Source: Nectonema munidae (lineage: Eukaryota > Nematomorpha > Nectonematoida > Nectonematidae). Taken from it: a DNA stretch of 64,000 nucleotides. How positions within the stretch are numbered: position 1 is the first letter of the stretch; every line of letters starts with the position of its first letter. The notes beneath the pieces are model-generated. The model saw only the letters and a program-made list of their open reading frames with translations, did not search any database and was not told where the DNA came from. The position numbers and the translations under genes were made by a program. Shown here piece by piece: positions 1 to 13,159 of the stretch. The stretch is taken from the NCBI GenBank assembly GCA_030549495.1, contig JAUIRK010000168.1, forward strand, positions 372,001 through 436,000. Direction: 5' to 3'.

Positions 1-2639
1 TTGATCGAAAATGGTTTTATATTCAAATTCAGCATGAAATTTGCCACATTTTGGTATGTCACACGCAAATTTTCCATTTAATATGAGCGAATTTGTTTAT
101 TTAACCGTTAAATAATTGCATAATGTACCCAATAATAATAACTGGGTAGAAAGAAAGATAATTACAACCTCGAATACATCAATATATACCGTTTCAGCTA
201 TGTTGATAACAATCTTAGATACAGTGAGTAAAGAGACAGCGGGTAGAGATGACTCATGAGTCCAATAAAAATATAAAATTCTAAATATATTTTAAAAAAT
301 AAGATATTTATTTAAATAAATACTTTAAGGTAACTTTTAATAAAAAAGATTCGATTGCTACAAATTAGAAATATATATTTGCTAATTTTACCTACATCGA
401 GACAGGTATGGAAAATCTATTTAATTTAATCACTCAACATTAGAAAATATTAGAGGGAATTGGTGGCCAGCTAACGAAGAATTTAAAAGTGTCTGATTTA
501 AGTTGTCAAACCTATTTTAAGAGAATACTCTAGCAAGAAATGATCAAAAATGGTATATGTCGACACGTGGTCGCTTAATCAATGTCAAATAAGCTTAAAT
601 AGTGGTTTCGCATTGCGTTTAACATTGGCGTAGGATAACTTGCATTTTTATATAAAACTTTATATTCATGGGTTTGATAGGAATAGCATATCATCAGTGA
701 TGGGTAACATGACTTAGTAAAATGTCATAAATGAGAGCAATGCATTTTATGTGCTAGAAAGTCGATGGTAGAAGTAAGGTGTGTTTGACCTTTGTAGATA
801 GTACATTCACACTTGAGTACAAGGAGTTTATTGAACACACTATTGTGCTAGTTTCAGAGCTGTATCGAAGACAAGACAAGAAGACATACTTAGCATAATA
901 TGAGATGATATATGTATAAGAAGCATTGACATGAACTCACTTTTTATCTCTTGAAGTGAGATAAAGCTTAAATATAAATACACAGCTTAAAATGTAACGT
1001 GAGTACCCTGTCTTCCTTTTCTCACATTCAGAAAATATGATGCAATTTCCTGTAATTGCTGGCATGTCTTGCGAATCGTATTCAAATTTATAGCACCTAA
1101 TTTCACTATGGATGCAAAAGGGTTGATGAACTTTTAAAGTAATTTCTCTGAATATTCCAAATTCAAAATGGCCTTATTTTAAAAAGGGTTTCCTTAAGAA
1201 GGGATAATATCAATTCCTATTTAAAATTCTGGCAACAACGCCGAAGATAAAAATGAGTGATAGTAGATATGTGACGTAGAAAACCAAGAATTTTCTTTTG
1301 ATATGTAACTATTTGTTTTGGTAATCTTATTCAGCTAAAATCATAAAGGGTCCATCACTCACTAATGAGAGTGAAGATTTATATAAGGGCTATGAGTAAT
1401 AAGGAATTTTATTAAAAAACGTTCAATCAAATTTTAGTACATTTTAATACATCTATCTAGATTGTATTAGAGTAAGTAAATTAGTCAAAGAAGTCCCACT
1501 ACCATATTTCGCCTTTTCCATTTCTATTTGGTCCTTTTAAAAACAATTGAAATTGCCACAAACATTTTTTCAGATTACGCATTTTAAGGAAAATCTTAAT
1601 TGGAAAAAGACAAAATTGAATTGAAAAAAGATAACTTGGACGTAAAAATCGCATAGATCTGAATTATTTATTTTTTTGGCATTTAGAAGTGTTATTGTTA
1701 CTTTTATGGGGCAGGGAAAGTAAGACCGCGGCCCATTGGGCTTAGTACGCCCATAATTGTGTAAAGTTTTATTAGCCTAAAAAGACATGGGCAAACTTTC
1801 TTAGCCGAGTGACAAATTTTAGGCGAAATTATTCGAATTTATAGATAATAACATATTGTTATTTAAACAAAGTACAAGATATAAAAGCCATTTCGAGTTA
1901 CGATTATTTGGCTATTGTGAATTCGATTTATGAGAAGTGTACTAACAAACCCCTATCTACTTTCCTTTAAAAAAGAAGTTATTTTTCAAAACAGAATTTT
2001 TGAAATTTTTTTGTTCTACAAAATAGATTTTTAGAGAATAGATATAGTCATAATGGTGTCGGAAAAATTTGGTACCAGAAAATTTGGTTCCCAAATTTTT
2101 TGTCTCGAAATGTTCAGTATCGGACAGTGCTAAGACAATACGATACTAGAAAATTTCGCTCTTGTGAAGAAAAAATGTATTAGGCCTCCCTTTTAAAAAA
2201 ATTGAATTTTGGTGCCTCCCCTATGTTTCCTAATTTTTTTAGACTCTCTTTATTCTATGACAATCAAATACTATTTTAATTTATATATATTTAATCTTAT
2301 ATTATAATTTTTTACTAATTTTTCTTACATTTTTATTTCTGGGGTTTTTTTTATGTTTAATCACACCTTAAAAATTTCTTCAAATTATTTTATATTTGAT
2401 TTTTTTCTCATATTTTTTAGTTATAATATAATAGCATTTATAGAATTGAAGAAGTAAAGGATTATTTCCAAATAATAATTTACGAACTCGTAGTTTTATT
2501 CTACTTTTCTTTTTATGTGAATAAAGAAATAAAAATGTTTAGAAACTAAAAAAATATATCTATGTAAAATAAAAAAAATAAAATGTAATTGATAGGATGC
2601 TAACATATATTTTATATAAAATTTGATTTTAATAAGATG
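1..2639. other. AT-rich DNA, no gene recognised
   Basis: No frame resembles a known protein family, and no terminal repeats or tandem arrays stand out. The stretch 1560-1650 holds a few degenerate purine-rich repeats (GAAAAAAGAT-like) that resemble the minisatellites at 15.4, 19.1 and 58.7 kb. The rest looks like neutral AT-rich intergenic sequence. Confidence 0.6.
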
Positions 2640-3900
2640 AATGTTAGGCGTCATTGAAGACAGCGCTACTCGTAGCTCTTTTACTAGTACTAAACGGGCT
2701 CAGCATTTAGATTTCATTGCAGCTAATGCAGAAAATTCACCTTCGGTTAAATATCATTTTACAAATCAAATCGAAACAAGACATGAAATGCTTGTTTGTC
2801 AAAGCATCATATTCTTCTTTTCCTTTTCAAACATTGTTATACCAAATTCATCTTTTATTTCATCCACAAATGAATTATCTACTCATGTAAACTTTTTCGA
2901 ATCCAGTTCTTTGAAATAATTGGAAAAATGCAATAATAAAATATCCAAGTGTTCAATAAATATATTTATGTTTTCTTCAATATTAACACTGGAACAGAAA
3001 TTTTAATTTTGAAAGGCTTTCAATTTGTCTATCTGAACGAGATAATGCATTTATGGTCCTTGCATTGATTTATTCAATATGGACGTGAGTAAGGTTAGAC
3101 ACTGGGTTACGATAACTCAAGGTCTTGGGTTCAATCCCGTATCAAACCTACTTTCCTTATAGTTCAATACAAGCTGCGCAATGTGCCTTCTCGATGAAAA
3201 CACCCATATTTATCTTTACCTTTACCTTATTCAAAAGACCAAGTTTTCCAAAATCTCAACGAAATAGGCCCGTTTGACAATAAAGTTATCATTTCGAAAA
3301 AAATACTTGCTTCTTCGTTATTATTTTCGTCAAGGAATGTTGCTATTTCTTCTTTGAAATCAAAAACCTATTGAATGATTTTTGCGTGAGATGATAGCCA
3401 GCGCACTTCACAATAGTATGCATGTGAGTTATAATTAGCTCCCATATCATCGCATAGCTTTGCAAACATTTTGGCTTGACTATTCTTTGTGTAGTTTATA
3501 ACTTTTTTTAACTTTTGTAAAAATGGTATTAATTCTCGCTCATATTTTTGACACAAGAGCTGCTCTGTGAAGCATGCAGTGCTTCCAGAAAACGTCATGT
3601 GCTTTTTAATCGAAGAGCAGCTTTGTGTGCTGGCCATGACTGTGCGCCATCAGTACAAAGTCCTAGGCAGTTATTACACTTTGTGTCATTTTCATTAATT
3701 AAGTAACAATAAAAATTTTCTTTAGCTGTGTTTTTTTCAAAAATAGGTTTGCAAAACAATATATCTTCTATTATATCATTTTCTACAATATATCGAGTAT
3801 ACGCAATATAATGAGCATCTTTAAATATGACATGTATGGCCATAAACTTGTATGCCCGACTTGTATGAAAGTCCAGTGCTACACAGTCAATATATTATAC
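2640..3900 (-). mobile_element. hAT transposase relic, ZBED5/GTF2IRD2-like
   Basis: Minus-strand fragments match the catalytic part of ZBED5/GTF2IRD2-type hAT transposases, cut-and-paste enzymes of 8-bp-TSD DNA transposons. The frame at 3595-3843 contains a run ending in LCTDGAQSWPAH, the conserved TDGA block. The frame at 3368-3637 contains CDDMGANYNSHAYYCEVRWLSS, which corresponds to the conserved EVRWLS block that follows it. Beyond that, coding similarity decays towards 2640 through several stops and frame changes. The two main blocks lie in different frames, so at least one frameshift separates them. A SINE (3078-3226) sits in the downstream part. No BED zinc finger and no terminal inverted repeats were found, so the copy is truncated and dead. 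Confidence 0.75.
3078..3226 (+). mobile_element. tRNA-derived SINE with 8-bp target duplication
   Basis: The head carries a tRNA-like stretch with a good RNA polymerase III B box (GGTTCAATCC at 3128-3137) and a looser A-box-like sequence about 40 bases upstream. The tail ends in a short CTTTAC repeat. TTATTCAA occurs on both sides (3070-3077 and 3227-3234) and reads as a target-site duplication. The insertion lies in the decayed part of a hAT relic, so it is younger than that relic. Transcription would be by polymerase III and movement by a partner LINE; that partner is not identified here. Confidence 0.65.
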
Positions 3901-3990
3901 TTTTAGAAATTATATTTCCAAACTAAAAAATCCATCTAAAGGAAAAATATATTTGATATTAAATTAAAAATTCTAGGGCGGAAAGGAGAT

Positions 3991-5984
3991 AGGGATGGGG
4001 GTTATGTCATGGAAGATACACTTCTTTTAAATTATTCAAAACTCCCTTTTCATTAGTCCACGCCGCCCTTATAGGAGGCAAACCTTCCAGTATGAAAATC
4101 TCTGCATTAAGCGAAGATGGATTCATTCACTCTTCTTTAACTATATAAATTTGCTTCATTATATTAAATATATTTGACATAAATTTAATAAATACATTTC
4201 AATTACTTAAATTTTATTAACATTCATATTTTTGTTATTAAGATTATTTCCTAACGAGACCAAATGGTTCGGAAACGAATTATTCAGTAATAGCATATAA
4301 AATTTATAATGTATAAAATGATTTTCAACTATAATGCTCTTAATGTACATTAAATCTTAAATATAGTTTGTAAATTTTTTTTCTATAGAAAATGTAGTTA
4401 TAAAAATTATTATTACCATCTACAAGAGCTTCATTTAAGGTGACGTTTCTGATTGGTTTTTTATTAAGACAATTAGCCGCTGTTTCATGTACATTTACAC
4501 CCTATGGGCAATTACCCCTAAGCAGAATTATGCGCCTAACTACCCCTCTCCCTATGGACTAACTAATTAACTTACTTACGGCGCCAATAACATTTTTTGC
4601 AAATTAATTAGCTAATTGACTATTAAATTAGTTAATTAATTTAAGATGTAAGTAGTGTTTTAGTCAATATAAATCTATTATTTATTGATGTACAAAATGG
4701 GGTGGGATAATCCAACTCTGCCTTTGATCGATCTGTCATTTGATTCTAATCGGTCCATGTCATAGAATATGTACCACACCTAAGAAACTGTGTAAGACCT
4801 GGCTTCAAGACTACCGTATTTTTGTATGGAAAATATACTCCCATATGCTTTTACTTTACTCACTTATGATTCGCTCTAAAGAAATGAAAATGAATAGGTG
4901 TGAGTAAGTTGCATATTTTAGTTACAATGCCCTTGTTTAGAGTAACAAATTTCAAAAACAAGAAATATTTGCTTAATGCACTTTTGTTTTCTAACTCAAA
5001 CAACTTTACAAAAGTAATACGAACACACAACTTTAACTCTGGAAAAATTAGTTGCCATCAAATTATGCAATGTGAAATGAAAAACAAGAAAACCTTTCCA
5101 CTGTGATGTATAAAGGTGGAATTTTAATTCTTTAACCTTGTAGTATAAAGATAGAAAATTTTTTTTTTACCATATGCAACAAGTGTACACCTATTGTGCA
5201 TATGTTCCTTTATAAAATAAAATTAAACTAAAAACTCAAGCTAATGTCTTAATCATCTAGTAAATCAGGTAACAACTTCAATATTTTTTATCATAAAATC
5301 TAAAAAAACTTATATGTTTACATTTCTCTTATAGTAATCAATAAAAAACAATAAATAAATAATATCATGTAAGGATATATAGTTGACGAAAGCAATGGAG
5401 ACAAAGTTATCTTATATTGAATATAATAAATTTATTTATATAAAGAAACCTTCAATATAAAAAGCATAGCTTGAGATAATTTTGGAGAAAAGTACTATTA
5501 TCTCTTATCAGCATTGAAACATTGTTTATAAACATTTTGACTAGCTACTATATTGACTTTCTATGAAAACTTTTTAAAACTTGTAAATACTTTTTAAAAT
5601 AATTAAAATATTTAATATCATTATACCAAAAAATATTATTTTTTGTTTTTTTATACCATTATTTATTCATATTATTTGTTTCTAACTGTAGTTTTAAAAA
5701 TTATATTACACTCTAACAATTAACTAATCAAAAATAAATTAAAAATAAAAATGGTAAAAATATATTAAATTTAAAAAGTCCTTATGTTAAAAGTATTTTT
5801 TGGAAAAATTTAACATAACATAATTTATTTAGCCAACGAGTAAGGTTAACAGAACCTGTAAAATATCGCATCAAAAATGGAAAAGAACATAATCAAGTGT
5901 TAATTAATCTTGTTGTTGTTTCTAATTATTACATTGACAATAATAGAAAAATGAGTAGTAAAGAAAAAAAGAAATATCTAATAA
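3991..5984. other. AT-rich DNA, nothing recognised
   Basis: Short open frames are present (for example 4900-5106) but have no similarity to known families and have the composition of random AT-rich sequence. A locally palindromic, TTAATTA-rich stretch at 4555-4660 is explained by base composition. Confidence 0.55.
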
Positions 5985-6775
5985 AAGTTGTACAATTTGT
6001 CTTCCCAAAAAGAATCAAGGCGGTTTTTAAAAGTATTTAAGCGAGGAGATTCAATAACATAGTCTGGTAAGCCATCCAATCGTTTTTCACTCTATTTATG
6101 AAAAATGTTTTATACAATCTTTTCTTGCATCTTCTTTTTGCAAATTGTTTACTATTGAATCTATGATTACGCTGAGAAAATTGCGGTAAGATAATTTCTT
6201 TTAAATCTGTATGATAGAGAGGGTAATGCATTGCCAATAGTCTAACAATGTAGTTGTTTTGTATTCCTTTAATTTTTTTGGTTACGGAGCGTTGTATAAT
6301 CTCTAAAGTTTTCATGTCCTTTTTACATGTTGGATGCGATATACAATTGCCGTATTCGAGGATAGGTCTAATCAAAACTTTGGAAAGTGGTAAGGCAAGA
6401 GTAGTTTCAACATTTGTTAAAAAAAGATATAATGTTAATAAGCTTTAGCGGTGACTCTTGAAAAGTGAGGTTTGAATTTGAGGGTATTATCAATTGTGGT
6501 TACTTAGTCTTTAACTTATTGAACTAGCTTAATATTGTAACATGATATGTAATAAGTATAGTTATTCTTAAGACCGATTTGAAGATGTATGCATTTGGAA
6601 AAGTTTAAACTCCTTCCCAAAGTGTTACATCATTGGTATAAATTGAAAAGATCATTTTGAAGTTTGATTCTTGAAGAAGGGGACTTGAAGTAGAATAAAT
6701 TTTGAGGTCTTCCACAAAGAGTTTTAAACGAGATGTTATTATTTGACGTAAATCATTTTTTACTTATCAGCTGTT
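5985..6775 (-). mobile_element. CR1-like LINE reverse transcriptase, C-terminal relic
   Basis: Read on the minus strand from 6775 downwards, the fragments follow the order seen at the end of CR1-like reverse transcriptases. First comes LKLFVEDLKIYS, which occupies the place of the FADD active-site box, with its first Asp replaced by Glu. A DLFNLYQ stretch follows, then a TIDN-like box, then RPILEYGN (6375-6350), LEIIQRS and INRVKNDW. The last conserved block, NTFKNRLDSFW, is in another frame just below 6040. Reverse transcriptase copies LINE RNA into DNA at the insertion site; this copy is 5'-truncated and has several frame changes and stops. The family call rests on the RPxLEYG and NRVxNDW signatures. 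Confidence 0.7.
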
Positions 6776-9066
6776 TTTTTAATAGTTTGAGAAAGAAAAT
6801 TACACTTTTGTAAAAAAAACCTTGAAAAAATAGTTTAAATATTTGAAATTTAAGATTATATCAATCAGATATCATTTCAGGTTTCAGAGAAGTTAAGATT
6901 AGCCTATCTTGAAGTCATAAGTCTGGTAAATAGTGTTTATTTTCTCATGCATTTCAATTTACCGGCAATAATATAATATTAAATTGAAGATATATCGAGA
7001 GCAATGCTAGTTAGTTCGATTGTGTCTTGGTTATTATGTGGCCATGAGATAATTGCTTATGCATGTAATTAATCATTTATAATATCTAGAAAAACTAGAT
7101 TAGATAGGCAACCAAAACCAGATTTCGTTGGTAACAAAAAGATATTTGGTGGACAACTAAGTAATTAGTTAATTACTTACATTCTTAGATATCAATAAAT
7201 AGTAATATATGTTCAAAATATTTATCCATAAATCTGTTAAATTTGTAATGGGTAATATCTTTTTGTTATTAATGAAATAATGTTTTTTCTGTCCATAAAA
7301 TTTCTTCCTAACGTGCGTACCAGTTAGTACAAGCAATGAAGGGATCAACCTTTTCTCAACAGATTCTCAAATATTTTCATCGGCTGATATTGAATATTCA
7401 GTAATATATTCATTTACACTTCCAACCACAAATCAAAATAAATGTCCCATAAAATAAATTTTTTTCACAGGCGATTAATTTCCAAAAACCTTGGTTCTAA
7501 AGATTTAGGAGAAGAATTCGAGTTTGGTATAGTTATTAATTATTCTGGTATTGTAATATTCATTGTAATTGTGTTATTTCAAAAGCCCAGTAAGCCGATA
7601 GCATGAAAATTTTTTTGAATGAAAGAAAAAAAAGTTACATATGGCTACATGTAAGATTTAAAACTAATATAAATATAAAATTAATGACCTTCTGTCTAAT
7701 ATTTAAGTTGTCTGTTTTATAATTAAAAAACTGAAATTATTCGAAAATTAATTTAATCTTTAAAAAAAATATGTAAAATTCGCTTGAAATTTCTAAATTC
7801 CCCTTTAAAGGTGAAATTACAGATAGAATTTGAGAACCACCGTACTATAGTAAATTTAAAACATAACTTTTTAGATAGTAATGCTAACTATATATTTATC
7901 AAAAATTAACTTTCCTACTTTTTTTAATATTCTAATTACTACTTATATTTTCAGCGGTTTTTTAAACTTTTTATTGATTGGTTATCTATACTAGTTTAAG
8001 AATGTTTTGCTTCGCTTGCCAATGAAAAAATCTTGATTAACAGAAGTAAACTTAAGGATAAGGGCAAAAATCCATATCAAAGTGGATGACGATAGAAAAA
8101 TGGTGCTATGTGTTGATAGGTAGAGGTGTTTCCAACTGTGCTTAATATATAATCTTTAGCATTTATGGGTCATACATAACACATAAGAAAAATTGTTCTC
8201 AGAAAACACTTTGCACAAGTAGGGTATGGTTCGGTAAGTCAATGTGCACAAGAGGCTATCATCATTTGCTGACTGCTTTAAATTTATTGAAAGGATAACT
8301 TACCTACGAATGAATGGAAGGTGCTACAAGTGATGTTCACGTTACACATATTATGCATACATAAGCATTCCAGCACGGAGTACGGTGTTTTATTGTTCCA
8401 AGTAGAAGCCGATACCACGGTGATATGCGATAATTACGAGCAAAATCGTTAAAAGTAGAGCGGCAATCATCATCCAACCACAATTTTGCCTCAATTTGTA
8501 GATAAGTGTGGTGGACTCTATAGGAAATTTAAATTATTTGCATGGGATTGTCTATCAGAAATTGTTTCTTAACTAAACCATATGCAACTTTTAAAGCCAA
8601 ACATACTTAATTACCTAAAAGTGTAATATATATCCTCAATTACTTAAACGTATAGCGCCATATCCATGACAAATTTTAAAGATTTTGAAAGAAAGTTATA
8701 TATATGTGACCTAGATCATTTGAAACCGTATAAAATAAAATTTCTCAATGAAATTCACGGGGAATAAAATTTTAGCACGAAAAATTATTATGTAACAGGG
8801 AATACAATCAGCCGATTCATTATTAAAATTACAAGAATAAATTCTTTACAAAAATCATGAAAAAATTTAACTTAACTATTATTAAGTACAAAATAAAAAG
8901 AAGACATTCAATAATTTGAAATTTAGCTTATAATTAAGAAGTCACCAGGGTATTGATGAATACCCTATATTAGATGAGAAATAAACCTAAATTGAGTAAG
9001 GAAAAGCCAAAATTAATGAAATATATATATGAAAATACAGATGTAGCAAATTTAATTTAATAAAAA
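6776..9066. other. AT-rich DNA, nothing recognised
   Basis: No coding similarity, tandem array or clear terminal repeat was seen on either strand. The sequence is ordinary AT-rich spacer up to the TA target site of the Tigger element. Confidence 0.55.
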
Positions 9067-9068
9067 TA

Positions 9069-11377
9069 CAGTCGAACCTCAATATAACAAAATCCTACGG
9101 ACCCCAATATTTTTTCGTTATATTGAGACTTCGTTATAAGAAATCTTTATATAACGAAATTACAAAGGCTTTTATTATTTTTTCGTTAAAATGAGGTTAC
9201 AATAATTTGAAAAAGTACATGCGGTAAAATCGTTTATTTGTATTATGAAAATGATGCTATGAAAGTTTATGTATGTGAATGGAAATAATGCGTTATTTTC
9301 TTCTGCTTATATGCTTTAGAGTGCAGATTTTCTAGGAACTCGCAAATCGAAATACTACTCCTAACAATTTCTGAAGGTAAATCTTCTCTTCTCAACAAAT
9401 ATTGATAAAGTTTAGCTGAAATTGCTTTAGCTTCAGTTAAAGTGAGATTGCTTTTTTCAGCTTCTTCAGGATTAGTTGAGTCTTCATCTCCAGATTGCTC
9501 CTCCCCATAAACATTGGATGACTGATCCAATTCCACTTCCCTTATAATATCATCATCACTTCTTTTTTGATGAGTTATAACATGCTCATCTATTGAAATG
9601 AACTCGTCAATTTCTTTTTCATTTAAACTATTCTCTAAATAAAGTGTACGCAATGTTTCTTCAGAGTATAGAACTTCAGAATCACATTCTGAATCAAAAC
9701 TTGATCGAGCGCAAATCCGCATTTCTTGAAGCAATTGGCAACAATTGATGAATCAACAGCGTTCCATGAAGAAACTGATAAATGCAGAGCTTGAAGAATG
9801 TTAAGTGAGAAGTTTGGCTTCTCCTCATTTGACAGAAAATATCTGACAAGGTTTGCTCTGTACTTGGCTTTGAAACATCTAATTATGCCTTGATCCAGAG
9901 GCTGAATCAAAGCGGTAGAATTGGGGGGTAAATATTCTATTCGAATATTGGAATAAAGTGATATATTTTTATGAGCTGTGCAGTTGTCCAATAATAAAAC
10001 AATTTTTCTCTTCTTTAATTTCATTACATTGTTTAATTTACTTATCCAGTGACAAAAAATCGAGTTTGTCATCCACGACTTTGAGTTGTTTTCATAATCA
10101 CAAGGCAAACTTTTCAAACCTTTGAAACAACGTGGTTTTGCATATTTTCCTATTACTAATGGAGGGATCATGTCTTTTCCAGTCGAATTGCAACAAAACA
10201 GTATAGTCAATCTTTCTTTTGAGTGCTTGCCACCAACACATGAATCACCTTTAAAAGTCAAAGTTTTGTTCGGCATCATTTTATAGAACAAAGCAGTTTC
10301 ATCAGCGTTGTATATGTTATCTAATGAATACTCTTCTAAAATTTCAACGATTTTCTCCTCTTTCCACTTTTCAACATCTTCCAATGGCACACTTTTTCCT
10401 TCCCCACATATACGTTTGCAGAAAATATTATATCTTTTGGAAAACGTGCTAAGCCAACCATTGCTAGCCTTAAAATTTGCTAAATTGAACTTTTCAGCAA
10501 AAAACCTTGCCTTTTCACAAATAAGAGGGCCACTTAAAGGAATACCTTCTGCTCTAGCTTCCAAAAGCCAATCATATGTTGCTTAGTCAACACTTTCAAA
10601 TTGTGCTTTAGTTGTTCTTCTTCTTTTTGAAGCATTGGTAGAAGAAAAATTGAAAATTTTGTCTTTGTTTTTAATAAAAGTGGATAAAGTTGAACAACTG
10701 ATGTTGTATTTTTTAGCAATTTCATTTTTTTGAAATTGTTTTTTTCAAGTTCATTAAGAATACTTTTCTTTTCAGAAATGTTAAATTGCTTTCGTTTTTG
10801 TGGTGGTACTTTACTCATTAAAAATTAAGTTTGATGAAATTTTCTAGAGTGAGAGAAAAAATAAATTAACTTGCAATTTTCAATGTTGGAAGATAAAAGA
10901 AGTACAGAATTTATAATAATGAAGTAAGTTGACAATGATTATGTAAAATTTAAATGACGAAGCAAAATTTCTAACAGATGGTGAAAAGAGAGTGGCAGAG
11001 CTTAGTTGAAAATGATTGAGATGATGAAGAGATGTGCGTGACAAACTAAACAGAGAAATCAAAGCTTTATGATAAAAATGATATAGACATTAGAGAACGT
11101 GTTGAGAGATACTGAACAAAAAGAAAGAGAGGGAGAGAGACAGCTAAAAACATATTGAAAGATTTTCTAACATAATGGACAGAGATATGATGAATAAATC
11201 TAAGCACATGTATGTAATACCAACAAAAAGTTCGTGATTACATTTCGCTATATTGAGGATTTTGATATGTTGAAGTTCGTTATAATGAAGTGATTTTTCC
11301 TATAAGAGACATCAAGGTCAAGGGAACTAGTGAATGTTTCGTTATATCGAAAATTTCGTTATATCGAGGTTCGACTG
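9069..11377 (-). mobile_element. Tigger/pogo element with both ends
   Basis: The element begins CAGTCGAACCTCAATATAAC after a TA at 9067-9068. It ends in the inverted copy, whose complement begins CAGTCGAACCTCGATATAAC, before a TA at 11378-11379. TA duplication and CAG ends are the hallmark of the Tigger branch of the Tc1/mariner superfamily. Both ends also carry several subterminal direct repeats of TTCGTTATA, which in related elements serve as transposase binding sites. The element is 2309 bp, close to the usual Tigger length, and its only gene is the minus-strand transposase. The two terminal repeats differ at few positions, which suggests a fairly young insertion, although the gene is frame-damaged. 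Confidence 0.9.
9267..10818 (-). pseudogene. Tigger transposase (CENP-B-like HTH plus DD30D), frame-damaged
   Basis: The start MSKVPPQKRKQF at 10818 opens a CENP-B/Psq-type helix-turn-helix. A frame change about 30 codons in moves the rest of that domain to another frame, and a stop precedes the second DNA-binding domain (PLSGPLICEKARFFAEKF, from 10540). The catalytic core (9635-10564) is open and keeps all three acidic residues: Asp in IYNADET (residue 88 of that frame), Asp in LLLDNCTAH (193) and Asp in IQPLDQG (224), a DD30D spacing normal for pogo/Tigger. Another frame change near 9730 leads into an acidic C-terminal tail (9267-9734) ending QKKITHYFHSHT, which fits a PCNA-binding PIP box. 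Two frameshifts and one stop are therefore enough to explain the loss of function. Confidence 0.88.
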
Positions 11378-11379
11378 TA

Positions 11380-12239
11380 TTACCATTTTTTCAATTTGAA
11401 AAAGAAAATTGACGAGTGTGCCCATTTTAATATACTAGAAGAAAAAAAATTAAAATTCTGAAGGACACTTTATTTGGAAAAATAAACTCAACGTTTTCGG
11501 CAAACCTGCCTTTATCAAAAATTATATTTTTTTCAATTTATTTATGTTTTGTTTCATCTTTTAAATCTCACAGTAGTTCTTTCTAAATAACAGACATCGT
11601 GTTATTTTTGAATTGCTTCAAAAAAGAAATTGCTTTTCTTCAACGCGTTGCTTGATAGTTGATATAATTAAATTGTTCGTAAGTTTTGTCTTGGTAATGA
11701 TGAAATGAAAAAAACCTATTTCAAACGAAAAGTTTTCATCCATTTTGAGAAAATAAAATATAGTGAAATTATTCCTGCCGAAACCTACTTATCCCGTACA
11801 TATCCAAAAAAGAACAATATGATTAATATTTTCACCTGTAGTGTCAATTTTTAATCATTCATTTCTTCAAAAAAATGCACTTCTGTAGTAAGGAAATCAG
11901 TGTCTGTTTCAAGCATGTTTTACTGTATTTAGAACGATTTATTAAACCATTAGCAATTTCACGTATTCTAGACCAATATTCAGATATTAAAAATTTAATC
12001 CTAACTAAAATTTGTTATTTTTATTTTTTAAAGTTTTTACTTTAAAAAAAAAGTAAAAAAATATATATTTACAAAAGATTTAGTAAGCCTAAGTGATGAT
12101 AATAATAATAATAAGCGTATAGGTTCTACACAAGTTATTTTTCAAACTCAATATTGATTGATTTAGGCTTAAGGTTATTATTACACAAGTACTAGACCAT
12201 ATTAAGGGTTTAAATATACTTGTAAATAGTTGAAAAAAA
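11380..12239. other. AT-rich DNA, nothing recognised
   Basis: Short AT-rich frames only. A small GATAATAATAAT run near 12100 is the only simple repeat. Confidence 0.5.
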
Positions 12240-13159
12240 TAAAGATTTAAAAGTAAAAAATCTAAAAATCAAGGATTATATCAAAAAATCTAATTATATC
12301 AAAAAATCTGGATTATATCAAAGTATCGTTGGACCAAATGGGTATATAAATAGAAGAGAATAATTGAAAAAAATATGTATATTTAAAATTTTTATGTAAA
12401 GTAATTTTTAACTTCGTCAAAAATAACCCAATCGAATTTAAATCAAGTTTCAAAATATTAACACCGGTAACCAAATTTTAAAACAACATTTTTGACTAAT
12501 TCATAAATTTTATACAAAGTTTATAATCCGAAAAACTTATAATCGGGCAAAATATACAAGGAACTGAATCGATAGCAAATTTGACTGTATTTATGTACGT
12601 TGTACATGCAAATCGAGGTGTATCAAACCAAATAAGACTTATTTTTTTCTCAAAATCATTGGGATACTGAAAAAGCGGACTATAAAATTTAAATGAAAAT
12701 ATTTTAGTTTATAACAACTTATTTACATATACGAATTCCTTATCTTATTAGAATATTTTTCAACTAAAAAGTGCATTTTACCAAAAGGTATGAAAACCTT
12801 GTTTAATAGAAATAATCTATTGTAAATAAATTAAATAAAGTTGAATAAAATAATACATTATATATATAATCGTTTTTCAAGAAAAGAAAAAATATTTTAC
12901 AATAATTTATATATTTTTATAATAAGAAATTTATTAACCTATTTAATCCCACGTTCATTTTAAATGACGCAGACGATTTAATTTAGTTACTTAATATCGC
13001 CTGCTTTTTCTGCGTAAAAATTGGTGAACTAAAATTTATTTTGTTGGAAAAATTACAAGAATTTTGAGATTTAAAGTTGTCATAATAAGAAAATCATTTG
13101 TTTGAAATTCGGACAATGAAGGAATCGGATTAATGAAGTTCGGATACGAGGGTTGACTG
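12240..13159. repeat. Three solitary pogo/Tigger-like right ends
   Basis: Three sequences have the look of a Tigger right end: AT-rich direct repeats followed by a terminal GACTG or GGACC. They end at about 12334 (repeats of GGATTATATCAAA), at 12587 (TTTGACTG followed by TA) and at 13159 (GGGTTGACTG, preceded by repeats of ATTCGGA/ATTCGGAT). All point the same way as the right end of the Tigger element 1-2 kb upstream, but their sequences differ. No matching left ends were found, so they may be decayed MITEs or copies with deleted left halves. Confidence 0.45.
12934..12985 (+). repeat. piggyBac-like terminal sequence at TTAA
   Basis: TTAA (12934-12937) is followed by CCTATTTAATCCCACG and, about 20 bases further, by CGCAGACGA. 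The same order, TTAACCC-like end then a GCAGACGA octamer within about 60 bases, recurs at 13.7, 44.6 and 51.5 kb. It looks like the left end of a piggyBac-type MITE; no right end was found. Confidence 0.35.

Noticed and set aside
3078-3160. Possible tRNA gene (B box present)
   Set aside because: The cloverleaf is not complete, and an 8-bp duplication with a repeat tail shows a SINE instead.
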